Origin: Dorea sp.
GTDB taxonomy: Bacteria > Bacillota > Clostridia > Lachnospirales > Lachnospiraceae
Direction: 5' to 3'
Length of the DNA: 64,000 nucleotides
Assembly: GCA_022769185.1 (NCBI GenBank)
Contig: JALEKG010000090.1
Coordinates: 1-64,000 of the forward strand
In this document: positions 41,371 through 49,797 of the stretch, one piece after another
Numbering within the stretch: position 1 is the stretch's first letter
Layout: every line of letters starts with the position of its first letter
Position numbers and translations under genes: made by a program
Notes under the pieces: generated by a model
What the model saw: the letters and a program-made list of their open reading frames with translations, nothing else
The model's database searches: none
What the model was told of the DNA's origin: nothing

Positions 41371-41419
41371 GATATTACGTTCGGTAATATCAATTATCTT
41401 TTTGCAGTTTCTGCAAAAT
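41371..41419 (+). promoter_or_regulatory. Two consecutive hairpins in the sortase/pilin 5' UTR
   Basis: GATATTAC-gttcg-GTAATATC and TTTTGCAG-ttt-CTGCAAAA, both perfect. Confidence 0.6.
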
Positions 41420-41457
41420 AATCACCAATGAATCAAAATGAATAATGAGGAAAAAGC

Positions 41458-42438
41458 ATGAAAAGAAAACGAATGTCGGTATTCGTCGCTGTGTGTTTTT
41501 TTGTCTGTATCGGGATCATAGACTATCCTTTTTTGGCACGCCTTTACAATGAGCAGGTTCAGGGGCAGGTGGCATCTTCTTATGAAGAGGTATCTGAGGC
41601 AATGAACGAGGATGACAGAATGCAGATGTATCAAAAAGCAGTGGAATATAATGAGTGGCTTTTTTCTGGAAATGTCAGCTTCGGAGATATTTTAGTAAAC
41701 CGGGAGCAGTGTTTGGAGAAATATGAACAGCTATTATGTGTAGGAAATGATGAAGAAATTGCAGTTGTTGAAATTCCTGAGATCCATGTAAGACTTCCTG
41801 TTTATCATGGAACATCAGAAGATGTTCTACAGAAAGGTGCCGGACATCTGGATGGTTCGTCACTTCCAGTTGGAGGTAAGAATACGCATACCTGTATCTC
41901 TGCACACAGAGGGCTGCCAAGAAAGAAGATGTTTACGAATTTGGACAGACTAGAAAAGGGAGATATGTTTTATCTGCATGTTCTGGGGCAGACTTTGGCA
42001 TACGAAGTGTATGATATAGAAACTGTTCTGCCTGACCAGACAGAAAGTCTGAAGATTGTGAATGGGAAAGACCTGGCAACGCTGATTACCTGTACACCTT
42101 ATGGAATTAATACACATCGTCTGTATGTTCACGGAATGAGAGTCCCGTATCAGAGAGAAACAGAGGAAACAGATTCCATCAACATAAAAGAATTACTAGA
42201 AAAATATGGTTGGGTAATTTTGACGGCAGGATTACTCGGATGGATGATGCTTCTGTTATACCGTCTGAATCGAAGACCTGAAAAGAGAAGGAGGACAAGG
42301 TATGGGAAAAAGAAAGAAAAAATGGAAAAAGCCAGTTTGTGTGATTCTGGCATGTGCAGGATGCATGGGGATTCCCCGGATGAATGTAGATGCAAGTGCC
42401 GGAACGATTCAGATTATGCTGGAGGATCTGGAAGTTGA
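41458..42438 (+). CDS. Class C sortase
   Basis: N- and C-terminal TMs, HTCISAHRGLP, TLITCTPYGINTHRLYVHG active site. Confidence 0.94.
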   Translation: MKRKRMSVFVAVCFFVCIGIIDYPFLARLYNEQVQGQVASSYEEVSEAMNEDDRMQMYQKAVEYNEWLFSGNVSFGDILVNREQCLEKYEQLLCVGNDEEIAVVEIPEIHVRLPVYHGTSEDVLQKGAGHLDGSSLPVGGKNTHTCISAHRGLPRKKMFTNLDRLEKGDMFYLHVLGQTLAYEVYDIETVLPDQTESLKIVNGKDLATLITCTPYGINTHRLYVHGMRVPYQRETEETDSINIKELLEKYGWVILTAGLLGWMMLLLYRLNRRPEKRRRTRYGKKKEKMEKASLCDSGMCRMHGDSPDECRCKCRNDSDYAGGSGS

Positions 42439-42934
42439 AGGCTCGAGAAGAAATGATATACCGGTGAATCTTTACCGGGTGGGAACAGTGGATGAAGAGG
42501 GAAATCCACTTTTTGACAGTGGATATGGTATCAAAGAGATGCCAGAAGATGGTGAATCTATGAGTGAATTGTCTGAAGAAATTGCAGGGAAACTGAAAGA
42601 AGATACTGCATGTACGAAAAGAACGGATGATTCAGGAACGGTCAGGTTTGAAGGTCTGGAAGAAGGAATCTACCTGGTTATGTTTCCAGAAGAAAATGCA
42701 TATGGAGAGGTGGATCCATTTCTGGTCACGATCCCATATTATGAGTTGGTTGAAGGAAAAGTGGAAGGTCCCAAATATGAGGTGTCCGCAATTCCGAAAG
42801 CATCTCCTTCTCGGGAAGAAATGGAAGAAGTATCCGTCAAGACGGGGGATACCACACAGGCAGAAGGCTATCTGATCGCAGGAGCAGGGGCAGTGCTTAC
42901 AGCAGTTATTATAAAGGCAAAAAAAGAAAGCTGA
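42302..42934 (+). CDS. Minor pilin-like cell-surface protein with atypical sorting signal
   Basis: AAGGAGGA RBS, signal peptide, Cna-B/SpaA-like GTVRFEGLEEGIYLVMFPE, C-terminal VKTGDT-TM-KAKKES. Confidence 0.8.
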   Translation: MGKRKKKWKKPVCVILACAGCMGIPRMNVDASAGTIQIMLEDLEVEGSRRNDIPVNLYRVGTVDEEGNPLFDSGYGIKEMPEDGESMSELSEEIAGKLKEDTACTKRTDDSGTVRFEGLEEGIYLVMFPEENAYGEVDPFLVTIPYYELVEGKVEGPKYEVSAIPKASPSREEMEEVSVKTGDTTQAEGYLIAGAGAVLTAVIIKAKKES

Positions 42935-43011
42935 TTTGTCAGTAATGAGGAAACATCCCGTGAAAGGGGTTTCAATAATACATTTATTTATCAAAAGAAA
43001 GGAAGGTTTTT

Positions 43012-44595
43012 ATGAACAAGAAAAGAAAAATTAATGTAGCAACTAAAATGACAGCATTTGCTATAGCGGGAGCAGTTTGTCTGGGAAGTTCCCTCTGGAT
43101 TCCAGGAATAACAGCAAAAGCAGAAGCAATCCGGCAGGAGGGGACGGTGATTTATGGGCAGTCAGCAGGTTCTCTGACTGTCAGGAAGCATGGAGCCAGT
43201 GCAGATATCCCATTGGGAGGCGCTTCTTTCTCTGTCTATCGGATTATGGAATTGACACCGGCAGTAAACGTCGGAGACTATGCGTCTTATAAAAAAGCAG
43301 ATGAATTTGCAGAAGTTCTTGAGGGGATTACACCAGATGATCTTGGGAATTATTCATCTGTACAGATTGAAGAACTTGCGATAGATTTAAAAGCAGCAGC
43401 ATCAGAGAATGGTGTGCAGCCGGATGGTACAGCTGTAACAGGGGAAGATGGAATTTGTAATTTTACTGACCTTCCGTTAGGGTATTATCTTGTAGTGGAG
43501 ACAGAGGCTCCAGAAGGTTATGTAACAGGAAGCCCATTTCTGATTGCGATTCCTTCAACCGATAATTATAATACAGAAGATGCGGTGGGAACTTCATGGG
43601 TTTATGATGTGGAAGCAGAACCCAAAAATGCACAGGTTGGAATTGAAAAGCAGCTGGCAGGAGAAGAAGATGGTTCCGTAAAAGAAGGAGATTATGTACA
43701 GTATCTGATTACAACTGCAATACCGGGGTATCCGGACGAATATTTTAATAAAGATGTGACCTTTACAATCCGGGATATCATGAGTGATGGTCTCCAGATA
43801 CAGAACAGTACAAATTATCCAGTTGTTGTAAAGGTAGGAAATGTACAGATTCAGGAGGGAGCTGATACATACTCGGTACAGGCAGTTGAGACAAGTGGTG
43901 AAACTCCTGATCTGATGATTGATTTTGCGAAAAACTTTATTAAAGAGCATCGTTTGGAAGAAGTAACTGTAAATTATTATGCGAAAGTAACAAGTAAGGC
44001 AATTACGGGTATTGCAGGAAACAGTAATAGTGCTTCATTGGTATATAATCATAAAAATGGAGAGACATCTACTGCCGAAGGAACAGATGTGAAAGTATAC
44101 ACTTTTGAACTTGATATTTTGAAATTTACGGATGAAGAAGACGCGAAGGCCCTTTCAGGTGCAAAATTTGAGTTGTGCAGTGATCCGGAATTTAATAACC
44201 TGATTCAAAGTGGAATTTCTGATTCTGAAGGTATGATCTATTTTGAAAGACTGGATGCAGGTACCTATTATCTAAAAGAAGTACAGTCTCCAAAAGGATA
44301 TACCTTACTTGCAAATCCAATTAAAATTGAGATCATCGCAGATGAGGCGGAAGGTCAGGCTACTGGTACTTTTACGTTGAAAGTAGATGGAAAAGAAGTA
44401 ACGACGGTAAATGGAGAATATATCAGCAAAATAGATGCAGAAAATGGTATTGCGACAATTGCGGTAGAGAATCATAAGGGATTTAGTCTCCCGGCAACAG
44501 GTGGTATGGGTGTGGCTTTGTTTTTTATCATCGGGGCAGCAGGAGTTGTTACAGTATCTGTGGTTGTAACCAAAAAAATGAAAAAGAATCTGTAG
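43012..44595 (+). CDS. SpaA-type isopeptide-forming major pilin, LPATG-anchored
   Basis: Signal peptide, EPKN pilin-motif-like lysine, E-boxes YYLVVETEAPEGY and YYLKEVQSPKGY, LPATGG-TM-KKMKKNL. Confidence 0.94.
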   Translation: MNKKRKINVATKMTAFAIAGAVCLGSSLWIPGITAKAEAIRQEGTVIYGQSAGSLTVRKHGASADIPLGGASFSVYRIMELTPAVNVGDYASYKKADEFAEVLEGITPDDLGNYSSVQIEELAIDLKAAASENGVQPDGTAVTGEDGICNFTDLPLGYYLVVETEAPEGYVTGSPFLIAIPSTDNYNTEDAVGTSWVYDVEAEPKNAQVGIEKQLAGEEDGSVKEGDYVQYLITTAIPGYPDEYFNKDVTFTIRDIMSDGLQIQNSTNYPVVVKVGNVQIQEGADTYSVQAVETSGETPDLMIDFAKNFIKEHRLEEVTVNYYAKVTSKAITGIAGNSNSASLVYNHKNGETSTAEGTDVKVYTFELDILKFTDEEDAKALSGAKFELCSDPEFNNLIQSGISDSEGMIYFERLDAGTYYLKEVQSPKGYTLLANPIKIEIIADEAEGQATGTFTLKVDGKEVTTVNGEYISKIDAENGIATIAVENHKGFSLPATGGMGVALFFIIGAAGVVTVSVVVTKKMKKNL

Positions 44596-44704
44596 TATAA
44601 TAGGTTTCTTTTCTGCATGATTTTAGTGTACTTTGGTAAAGTTGTGAGGTATAATTGAGATATCGGTGCAGCCGATAGAATGATAAGAAAGGTAAGAACA
44701 TAAA

Positions 44705-45451
44705 ATGACTGCAGACAAGAAGAATACTTTTGAAAAGCTCAAGGGTGCAAAAGAAATATATGTATTGATGTCTGATTGTACAAAGATGCCCTTTGTATTA
44801 TGTGATTCAGAAACTTATGACGATGAGGTGCTTCTATTTTATACGGAAGAAGAAGCAAAAACAGAAGGGAAAAAACTTGTAGATGCGAATCATCCGATAA
44901 GGATTTTAAAAATTGTGAATCAGTATTTCTTATCCTTTTTTAGTAGTTTGTTTCCAATGGGAGTGAACTGTCTGATAATTGGGAAAGGGACGAAAGAAGA
45001 AATAAGGATACAGTTAAATGAATTAATCCGAAGACCGGATAATCCTGGAAAGTCATCAGGTGAAAAACTGATTGAAAATCCAGAATTTCTGCTGACTGCT
45101 ATTTATCTGATGCAGAATCTAAGGGGAAAAAAGAAAGATATCCCTGTTCAGGAAATAAAGGATCTGGAAGAGGAAATGATGGCCCATTACGGAAAAGGAA
45201 AATATCTGATTGCGCTGAATCCTGATAAGCAGATTCCAGTTTTGAAGAAAGAAGATGGGCAGATACTCCAGCCGCTTTTTACAGATGTACAGGAATTTTT
45301 GAAATTTCAGAATATGAATAAAAAGATCAAATATACGATTGGAACAGTTGAGGCCAAAAAAGTACCAGATATGCTATCAAAAGAAACAACAGGGATTGTA
45401 TTGAATCCAATGGGAATCAATATGCAGCTGAATATAGTACGTAAGGAATAG
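44705..45451 (+). CDS. SseB-like N-terminal domain protein
   Basis: C-terminal half resembles SseB: FLLTAIYLMQN...IALNPDKQIPVLKKEDGQILQPLFTDVQEFLKFQ. Confidence 0.6.
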   Translation: MTADKKNTFEKLKGAKEIYVLMSDCTKMPFVLCDSETYDDEVLLFYTEEEAKTEGKKLVDANHPIRILKIVNQYFLSFFSSLFPMGVNCLIIGKGTKEEIRIQLNELIRRPDNPGKSSGEKLIENPEFLLTAIYLMQNLRGKKKDIPVQEIKDLEEEMMAHYGKGKYLIALNPDKQIPVLKKEDGQILQPLFTDVQEFLKFQNMNKKIKYTIGTVEAKKVPDMLSKETTGIVLNPMGINMQLNIVRKE

Positions 45452-45462
45452 AAGAACGCAAA

Positions 45463-45493
45463 AAGGCCAGATAGACTTATGTTATCTGGCCTT
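45463..45493. terminator. Bidirectional hairpin between SseB-like gene and csp
   Basis: AAGGCCAGATA-gacttatgt-TATCTGGCCTT, T-run on the minus strand. Confidence 0.85.
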
Positions 45494-45597
45494 CGCATTA
45501 ATCTTATTTACCATGTATTACTTTTAAATATCTAAATCAAAAAATAGCATATGTTTATATAAATAAAAGGTACATCCAAACTTAGATTAGTGTGTGA

Positions 45598-45795
45598 TTA
45601 AAGTTTTGTTACATTGACAGCCTGTGGACCCTTAGCTCCTTCAGTCACATCATATTCCACTTCCTGGCCTTCTTCAAGAGTCTTGAAGCCTTCCATGTTC
45701 AGACCGGAATAGTGTACAAATACATCGTGACCTTCTGCGTCAGAAATAAAGCCGTAGCCTTTTTGGTTATTAAACCATTTTACTGTACCTTTCAT
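45598..45795 (-). CDS. Cold-shock protein (CspA family)
   Basis: [32 protein letters not shown]. Confidence 0.97.
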   Translation of the reverse strand: MKGTVKWFNNQKGYGFISDAEGHDVFVHYSGLNMEGFKTLEEGQEVEYDVTEGAKGPQAVNVTKL

Positions 45796-45825
45796 TCTGA
45801 TACCTCCATAATAATTTGATAAAAC

Positions 45826-45860
45826 AGCACGATTTATAAATATAATTTATAGATTGTGCT
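45826..45860 (-). promoter_or_regulatory. AU-rich hairpin in csp 5' UTR
   Basis: AGCAC...TATAAA-tataa-TTTATA...GTGCT nested inverted repeat. Confidence 0.5.
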
Positions 45861-45899
45861 TGGTCATATTATCATATATTGATAAATAAGTCAATGAAA

Positions 45900-45928
45900 T
45901 TTGTGAAAAAATTGTGTTTTTTCACAAA
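45900..45928. promoter_or_regulatory. 12-bp palindrome between divergent csp and ptsI promoters
   Basis: TTTGTGAAAAAA-ttgtg-TTTTTTCACAAA, perfect arms. Confidence 0.7.
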
Positions 45929-45940
45929 AACCTATTCCAC

Positions 45941-45969
45941 TTGACGAAATCTAGACAAAAGTGTAAAGT
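45941..45969 (+). promoter_or_regulatory. Predicted ptsI promoter
   Basis: TTGACG - 17 nt - TAAAGT. Confidence 0.5.
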
Positions 45970-46006
45970 ATTATTATCCAAAAGAAGTAAAGGGTATGGA
46001 AATAAT

Positions 46007-47632
46007 ATGATTACATTAACGGGGAAAAAAATATCGGAAGGAATTGCGATTGGGAAGATTTGCTTTTATAAAAGGGATGCGAAAGAGATTCGCCGCATTT
46101 ATGTAAAAGATGTGGAAAAAGAAGTCATGCGTTTTCAAAAAGCAAGGCTGAAAGGTGTTCAGGAATTGAAATCATTGTATGATTCGGCTTCTAAAGAAGT
46201 CGGGGAAGCGAATGCTACAATTTTTGAAATGCAGCAGATGATTCTGGAAGATCAGGAGTTTATCAGCCAGGTGACAGGAATTATCGTAGAGCAGAAACTG
46301 AATGCAGAATATGCTTTGAAGAATGTCGCTGAAAATTTTATATCATATGCAATCAAAAATGATAAGAATTACATACAGGGACATGAGGCAGATGTCAAAG
46401 ATGTGGTGAATCGTGTCCTTCGTATTCTATCCAGAGCATGGAAGGATAAGATGTTGACAGACGAGCCGTTTGTACTTGCAGCAGGAGAATTATATCCTAG
46501 TGAAGCAGTCCAGCTGGATAAGACGAAAGTACTCGGATTTGTTACGCGTTATGGAACGATCAATTCTCATACCGCTGTTCTTGCCAGAACGAAAGGAATA
46601 CCGGCAGTAATTGGCCTTGGTGAAGCATTAAAAAAAGAGTATGATGGTAAAACGATAATTGTTGACGGATTTGATGGGAAGATTTATATTGAGCCAGATT
46701 ATGCAACGATTACGAAGATGAGGCAGAGACAGGATGAAAATCATACACAGGTTGTGAATCTGGAGCGGCTGAAGGGGAAAGAAAATATAACCCAGAGCGG
46801 ACAGAAGATTGATGTGTGTGCCAATATCGGAGCCAGAGAAGATATTGAAAATGTCCTCCGATGCGATGCAGGCGGAATTGGTCTGTTTCGAAGTGAATTT
46901 CTTTATATGGAAAACAGAGCAAAGCTTCCGACAGAAGAACAGCAGTTCCAGACTTACAGACTGGCTGCGGAAGCAATGGGTAATAAAAAAGTAGTGATCC
47001 GGACGGCGGATCTGGGAGGCGATAAGATTGCAGAGTGTCTGGATCTGGGCGAGGAACCAAACCCGGCTATCGGGTATAGAGGAATCAGGGTATCGCTGGA
47101 TAAAGAGGAGATTTTTAAAACTCAGCTGCATGCGATACTTCGGGCATCGGCTTATGGAAATATTTCTGTAATGTTTCCTATGATTACTTCCATTGAAGAG
47201 GTCAAACAGGCAAAAAGGATTTTAGAAAAAGTAAAAAAAGAACTGAAAGAAGAAAAGATTCCGTATAATGAAGAAATACAGGTCGGTGTCATGATTGAAA
47301 CTCCTGCAGCGGTTATGATCAGCGGAGAACTTGCAAGAGAAGTGGACTTTTTCAGTATTGGAACAAATGATCTCTCACAGCTTACACTTGGAATGGACAG
47401 AACGAATCATAAACTGGAAAAATGGTATGATCCACATCATCCGGCGCTTTTGAAAATGATTCGTATTATAGCAAATAATGTTCATTTGGAAGGAAAAAGG
47501 ATCAGTATCTGCGGAGATCTGGCAGCGGATCTTGAACTTACGGAACAGTTTATCCAGATGGGAATCGATGAGTTGTCTGTAGCGCCAAATCAAGTATTGG
47601 CACTGCGTAAAAAGATTCGAGAAATACAATGA
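46007..47632 (+). CDS. ptsI: Phosphoenolpyruvate--protein phosphotransferase (PTS enzyme I)
   Basis: YGTINSHTAVLARTKGIPAVIG phospho-His domain, GIGLFRSEFLYM; start 46007. Confidence 0.97.
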   Translation: MITLTGKKISEGIAIGKICFYKRDAKEIRRIYVKDVEKEVMRFQKARLKGVQELKSLYDSASKEVGEANATIFEMQQMILEDQEFISQVTGIIVEQKLNAEYALKNVAENFISYAIKNDKNYIQGHEADVKDVVNRVLRILSRAWKDKMLTDEPFVLAAGELYPSEAVQLDKTKVLGFVTRYGTINSHTAVLARTKGIPAVIGLGEALKKEYDGKTIIVDGFDGKIYIEPDYATITKMRQRQDENHTQVVNLERLKGKENITQSGQKIDVCANIGAREDIENVLRCDAGGIGLFRSEFLYMENRAKLPTEEQQFQTYRLAAEAMGNKKVVIRTADLGGDKIAECLDLGEEPNPAIGYRGIRVSLDKEEIFKTQLHAILRASAYGNISVMFPMITSIEEVKQAKRILEKVKKELKEEKIPYNEEIQVGVMIETPAAVMISGELAREVDFFSIGTNDLSQLTLGMDRTNHKLEKWYDPHHPALLKMIRIIANNVHLEGKRISICGDLAADLELTEQFIQMGIDELSVAPNQVLALRKKIREIQ

Positions 47633-47639
47633 TTTTTTG

Positions 47640-47669
47640 ACGGACCCGTTTACTTTGCGGGTCTGTTTT
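47640..47669 (+). terminator. Intrinsic terminator after ptsI
   Basis: ACGGACCCG-tttactttg-CGGGTCTGT then T-rich. Confidence 0.85.
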
Positions 47670-47721
47670 GTTAGAATAAGATTGTTATTTTATCAATGGG
47701 AGACATGAAGGAGGAAATCAC

Positions 47722-49104
47722 ATGTTAGAAAAGTTTTTTAAACTGAGTGAAAACGGTACAGATGTGAAGACAGAAGTCCTTGCCGGTATCACAACATTCA
47801 TGACGATGGCCTATATTCTGGCGGTTAATCCGAGCATTCTTTCTGCAGCCGGAATGGATCAGGGGGCAGTTTTTACTGCTACGGCATTGGCATCTCTGAT
47901 AGGTACGCTTTTGATGGCGCTTTTTGCAAATTATCCGTTTGCACTGGCACCAGGGATGGGACTGAATGCATATTTTGCTTATACCGTTGTTCTCGGAATG
48001 GGATATAAGTGGGAAGTTGCTTTGACAGCAGTATTTGTAGAAGGTATTATTTTTATTGTATTATCTTTAACAAATGTTCGTGAAGCAATTTTTAATGCGA
48101 TTCCGATGAATCTGAAAGCTGCTGTCAGTGTGGGAATCGGTTTATTTATTGCATTTATTGGTCTTCAGAATGCGAATATCGTTGTTGGTGGTGCTACGCT
48201 TGTAGAACTCTTCACTTTAGATGGATATAATGCAGCAAATGGAGTAGAAGCTTCATTTAACAATGTTGGAATCACTGTATTGCTTGCAATCGTGGGTGTT
48301 CTTATTATCGGTATTCTCGTGATTAAAAATGTGAAAGGTAATATTTTGTGGGGGATTTTGATTACTTGGCTTCTTGGAATCCTCTGTCAGTTTGCTGGTA
48401 TCTATGTTCCAAATCCAGAACTGGGATTCTACAGTCTTCTTCCGGATTTTAGCAACGGACTCGCAATTCCAAGTATTGCACCTGTTTTTGCAAAGATTGA
48501 TTTTAAAGGAATTTTTTCGGTTGATTTTATAGTAGTAATTTTTGCATTTCTGTTTGTAGATATGTTTGATACGATAGGAACATTGATCGGTGTATCATCT
48601 AAGGCAGATATGTTGGACGAGAATGGAAAACTTCCACATATCAAAGGTGCTCTTCTTGCTGATGCGGTTGCAACAACAGTAGGTGCTGTTTTAGGAACAA
48701 CAACGACTACAACATTTGTAGAAAGTGCATCTGGTGTAACTGAAGGTGGTAGAACCGGTCTGACAGCTGTTACCACAGCAATTCTTTTTGGACTGGCATT
48801 GTTCCTGTCACCAATCTTTCTTGCAATACCATCATTTGCAACAGCACCGGCGTTGATCGTGGTAGGTTTCTATATGCTGACAAATGTTACGAATATTGAT
48901 TTCAGTGATATTTCAGAAGCTCTTCCGTGCTATATTTGTATTCTTGCTATGCCATTTTTCTACAGTATTTCAGAAGGAATTGCAATGGGCGTAATTTCTT
49001 ACGTGGCATTAAATTTGATTACAGGTAAAGCAAAAGAGAAAAAGATCAGCGTGCTGATGTATGTACTTGCAATATTGTTTATCTTGAAATATATATTCCT
49101 GTAA
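47722..49104 (+). CDS. NCS2-family (AzgA/PbuG-type) purine permease
   Basis: TEVLAGITTFMTMAYILAVNP, ALAPGMGLNAYFAYTV, TTTTTFVESASGVTEGGRTG. Confidence 0.96.
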   Translation: MLEKFFKLSENGTDVKTEVLAGITTFMTMAYILAVNPSILSAAGMDQGAVFTATALASLIGTLLMALFANYPFALAPGMGLNAYFAYTVVLGMGYKWEVALTAVFVEGIIFIVLSLTNVREAIFNAIPMNLKAAVSVGIGLFIAFIGLQNANIVVGGATLVELFTLDGYNAANGVEASFNNVGITVLLAIVGVLIIGILVIKNVKGNILWGILITWLLGILCQFAGIYVPNPELGFYSLLPDFSNGLAIPSIAPVFAKIDFKGIFSVDFIVVIFAFLFVDMFDTIGTLIGVSSKADMLDENGKLPHIKGALLADAVATTVGAVLGTTTTTTFVESASGVTEGGRTGLTAVTTAILFGLALFLSPIFLAIPSFATAPALIVVGFYMLTNVTNIDFSDISEALPCYICILAMPFFYSISEGIAMGVISYVALNLITGKAKEKKISVLMYVLAILFILKYIFL

Positions 49105-49141
49105 AATCAAGATTCGTTTGTGAGTTTGGTTATAAGGATCA

Positions 49142-49166
49142 GGGACCGGGGTTTCCGGTCCTTTTT
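49142..49166 (+). terminator. Intrinsic terminator after purine permease
   Basis: GGACCGG-ggttt-CCGGTCC-T5. Confidence 0.93.
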
Positions 49167-49208
49167 CAGTTGACTGTCGTGTATGTGATAAAAATAACAG
49201 GAGAAATA

Positions 49209-49646
49209 ATGGCAGAACTTGCATCTATCATAACAAAAATAATATTTCTTATGATTCTTATTCGGATTGCATTTCTGGATCTGAGAAATCAAAGAATTTA
49301 TAATCGTGATATTATGATCATTGTATGGTTGTCTCTGATCGGTATGTATACGATACCAGAAATTCCGGTTCTCTCAAAGCTGACTGGAGTAATAGGTATC
49401 AGTATTCCGATGCTCTTGATTGCAATTATAAGGCGGGGAGCATTTGGCGGAGGAGATATAAAACTTATGGCGGCGGGAGGATTGTTTCTTGGATGGGAAA
49501 AGATATTATCAGCAGTGGTTCTTGCTGTTTTTAGTGCAGGAATTTATTGCTGTTATCTGTTGTTTGTAAAAAAAGCAGGTCGTAAGGCAGTTTTTCCACT
49601 CGGTCCTTTTCTGTGTTTCGGAATGGCTATGGCACTGGTGATGTGA
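49209..49646 (+). CDS. A24-family prepilin peptidase (short form, no methylase domain)
   Basis: RIAFLDLRNQRIYN and RRGAFGGGDIKLMAAGGLFLG aspartyl motifs (D...GxGD-like GGGD). Confidence 0.88.
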   Translation: MAELASIITKIIFLMILIRIAFLDLRNQRIYNRDIMIIVWLSLIGMYTIPEIPVLSKLTGVIGISIPMLLIAIIRRGAFGGGDIKLMAAGGLFLGWEKILSAVVLAVFSAGIYCCYLLFVKKAGRKAVFPLGPFLCFGMAMALVM

Positions 49647-49797
49647 GAAAAAAGCAATAGTTGTTATAGCTGTTTTGCTCAGAAACAGGGATATGACCTT
49701 GCAGAGCAGGGATAAAATCAATATAATGATAGTAGTGTCAGTGTACGTCTTGTGTATGGAATACTGACTGAGATGAAAAAAGGTGAAGGATACAAAA

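Noticed and set aside
45900-45928. Rex (NADH-sensing) operator
   Set aside because: Half-sites TTGTGAA/TTCACAA are present but separated by 13 nt rather than the usual 4 nt.
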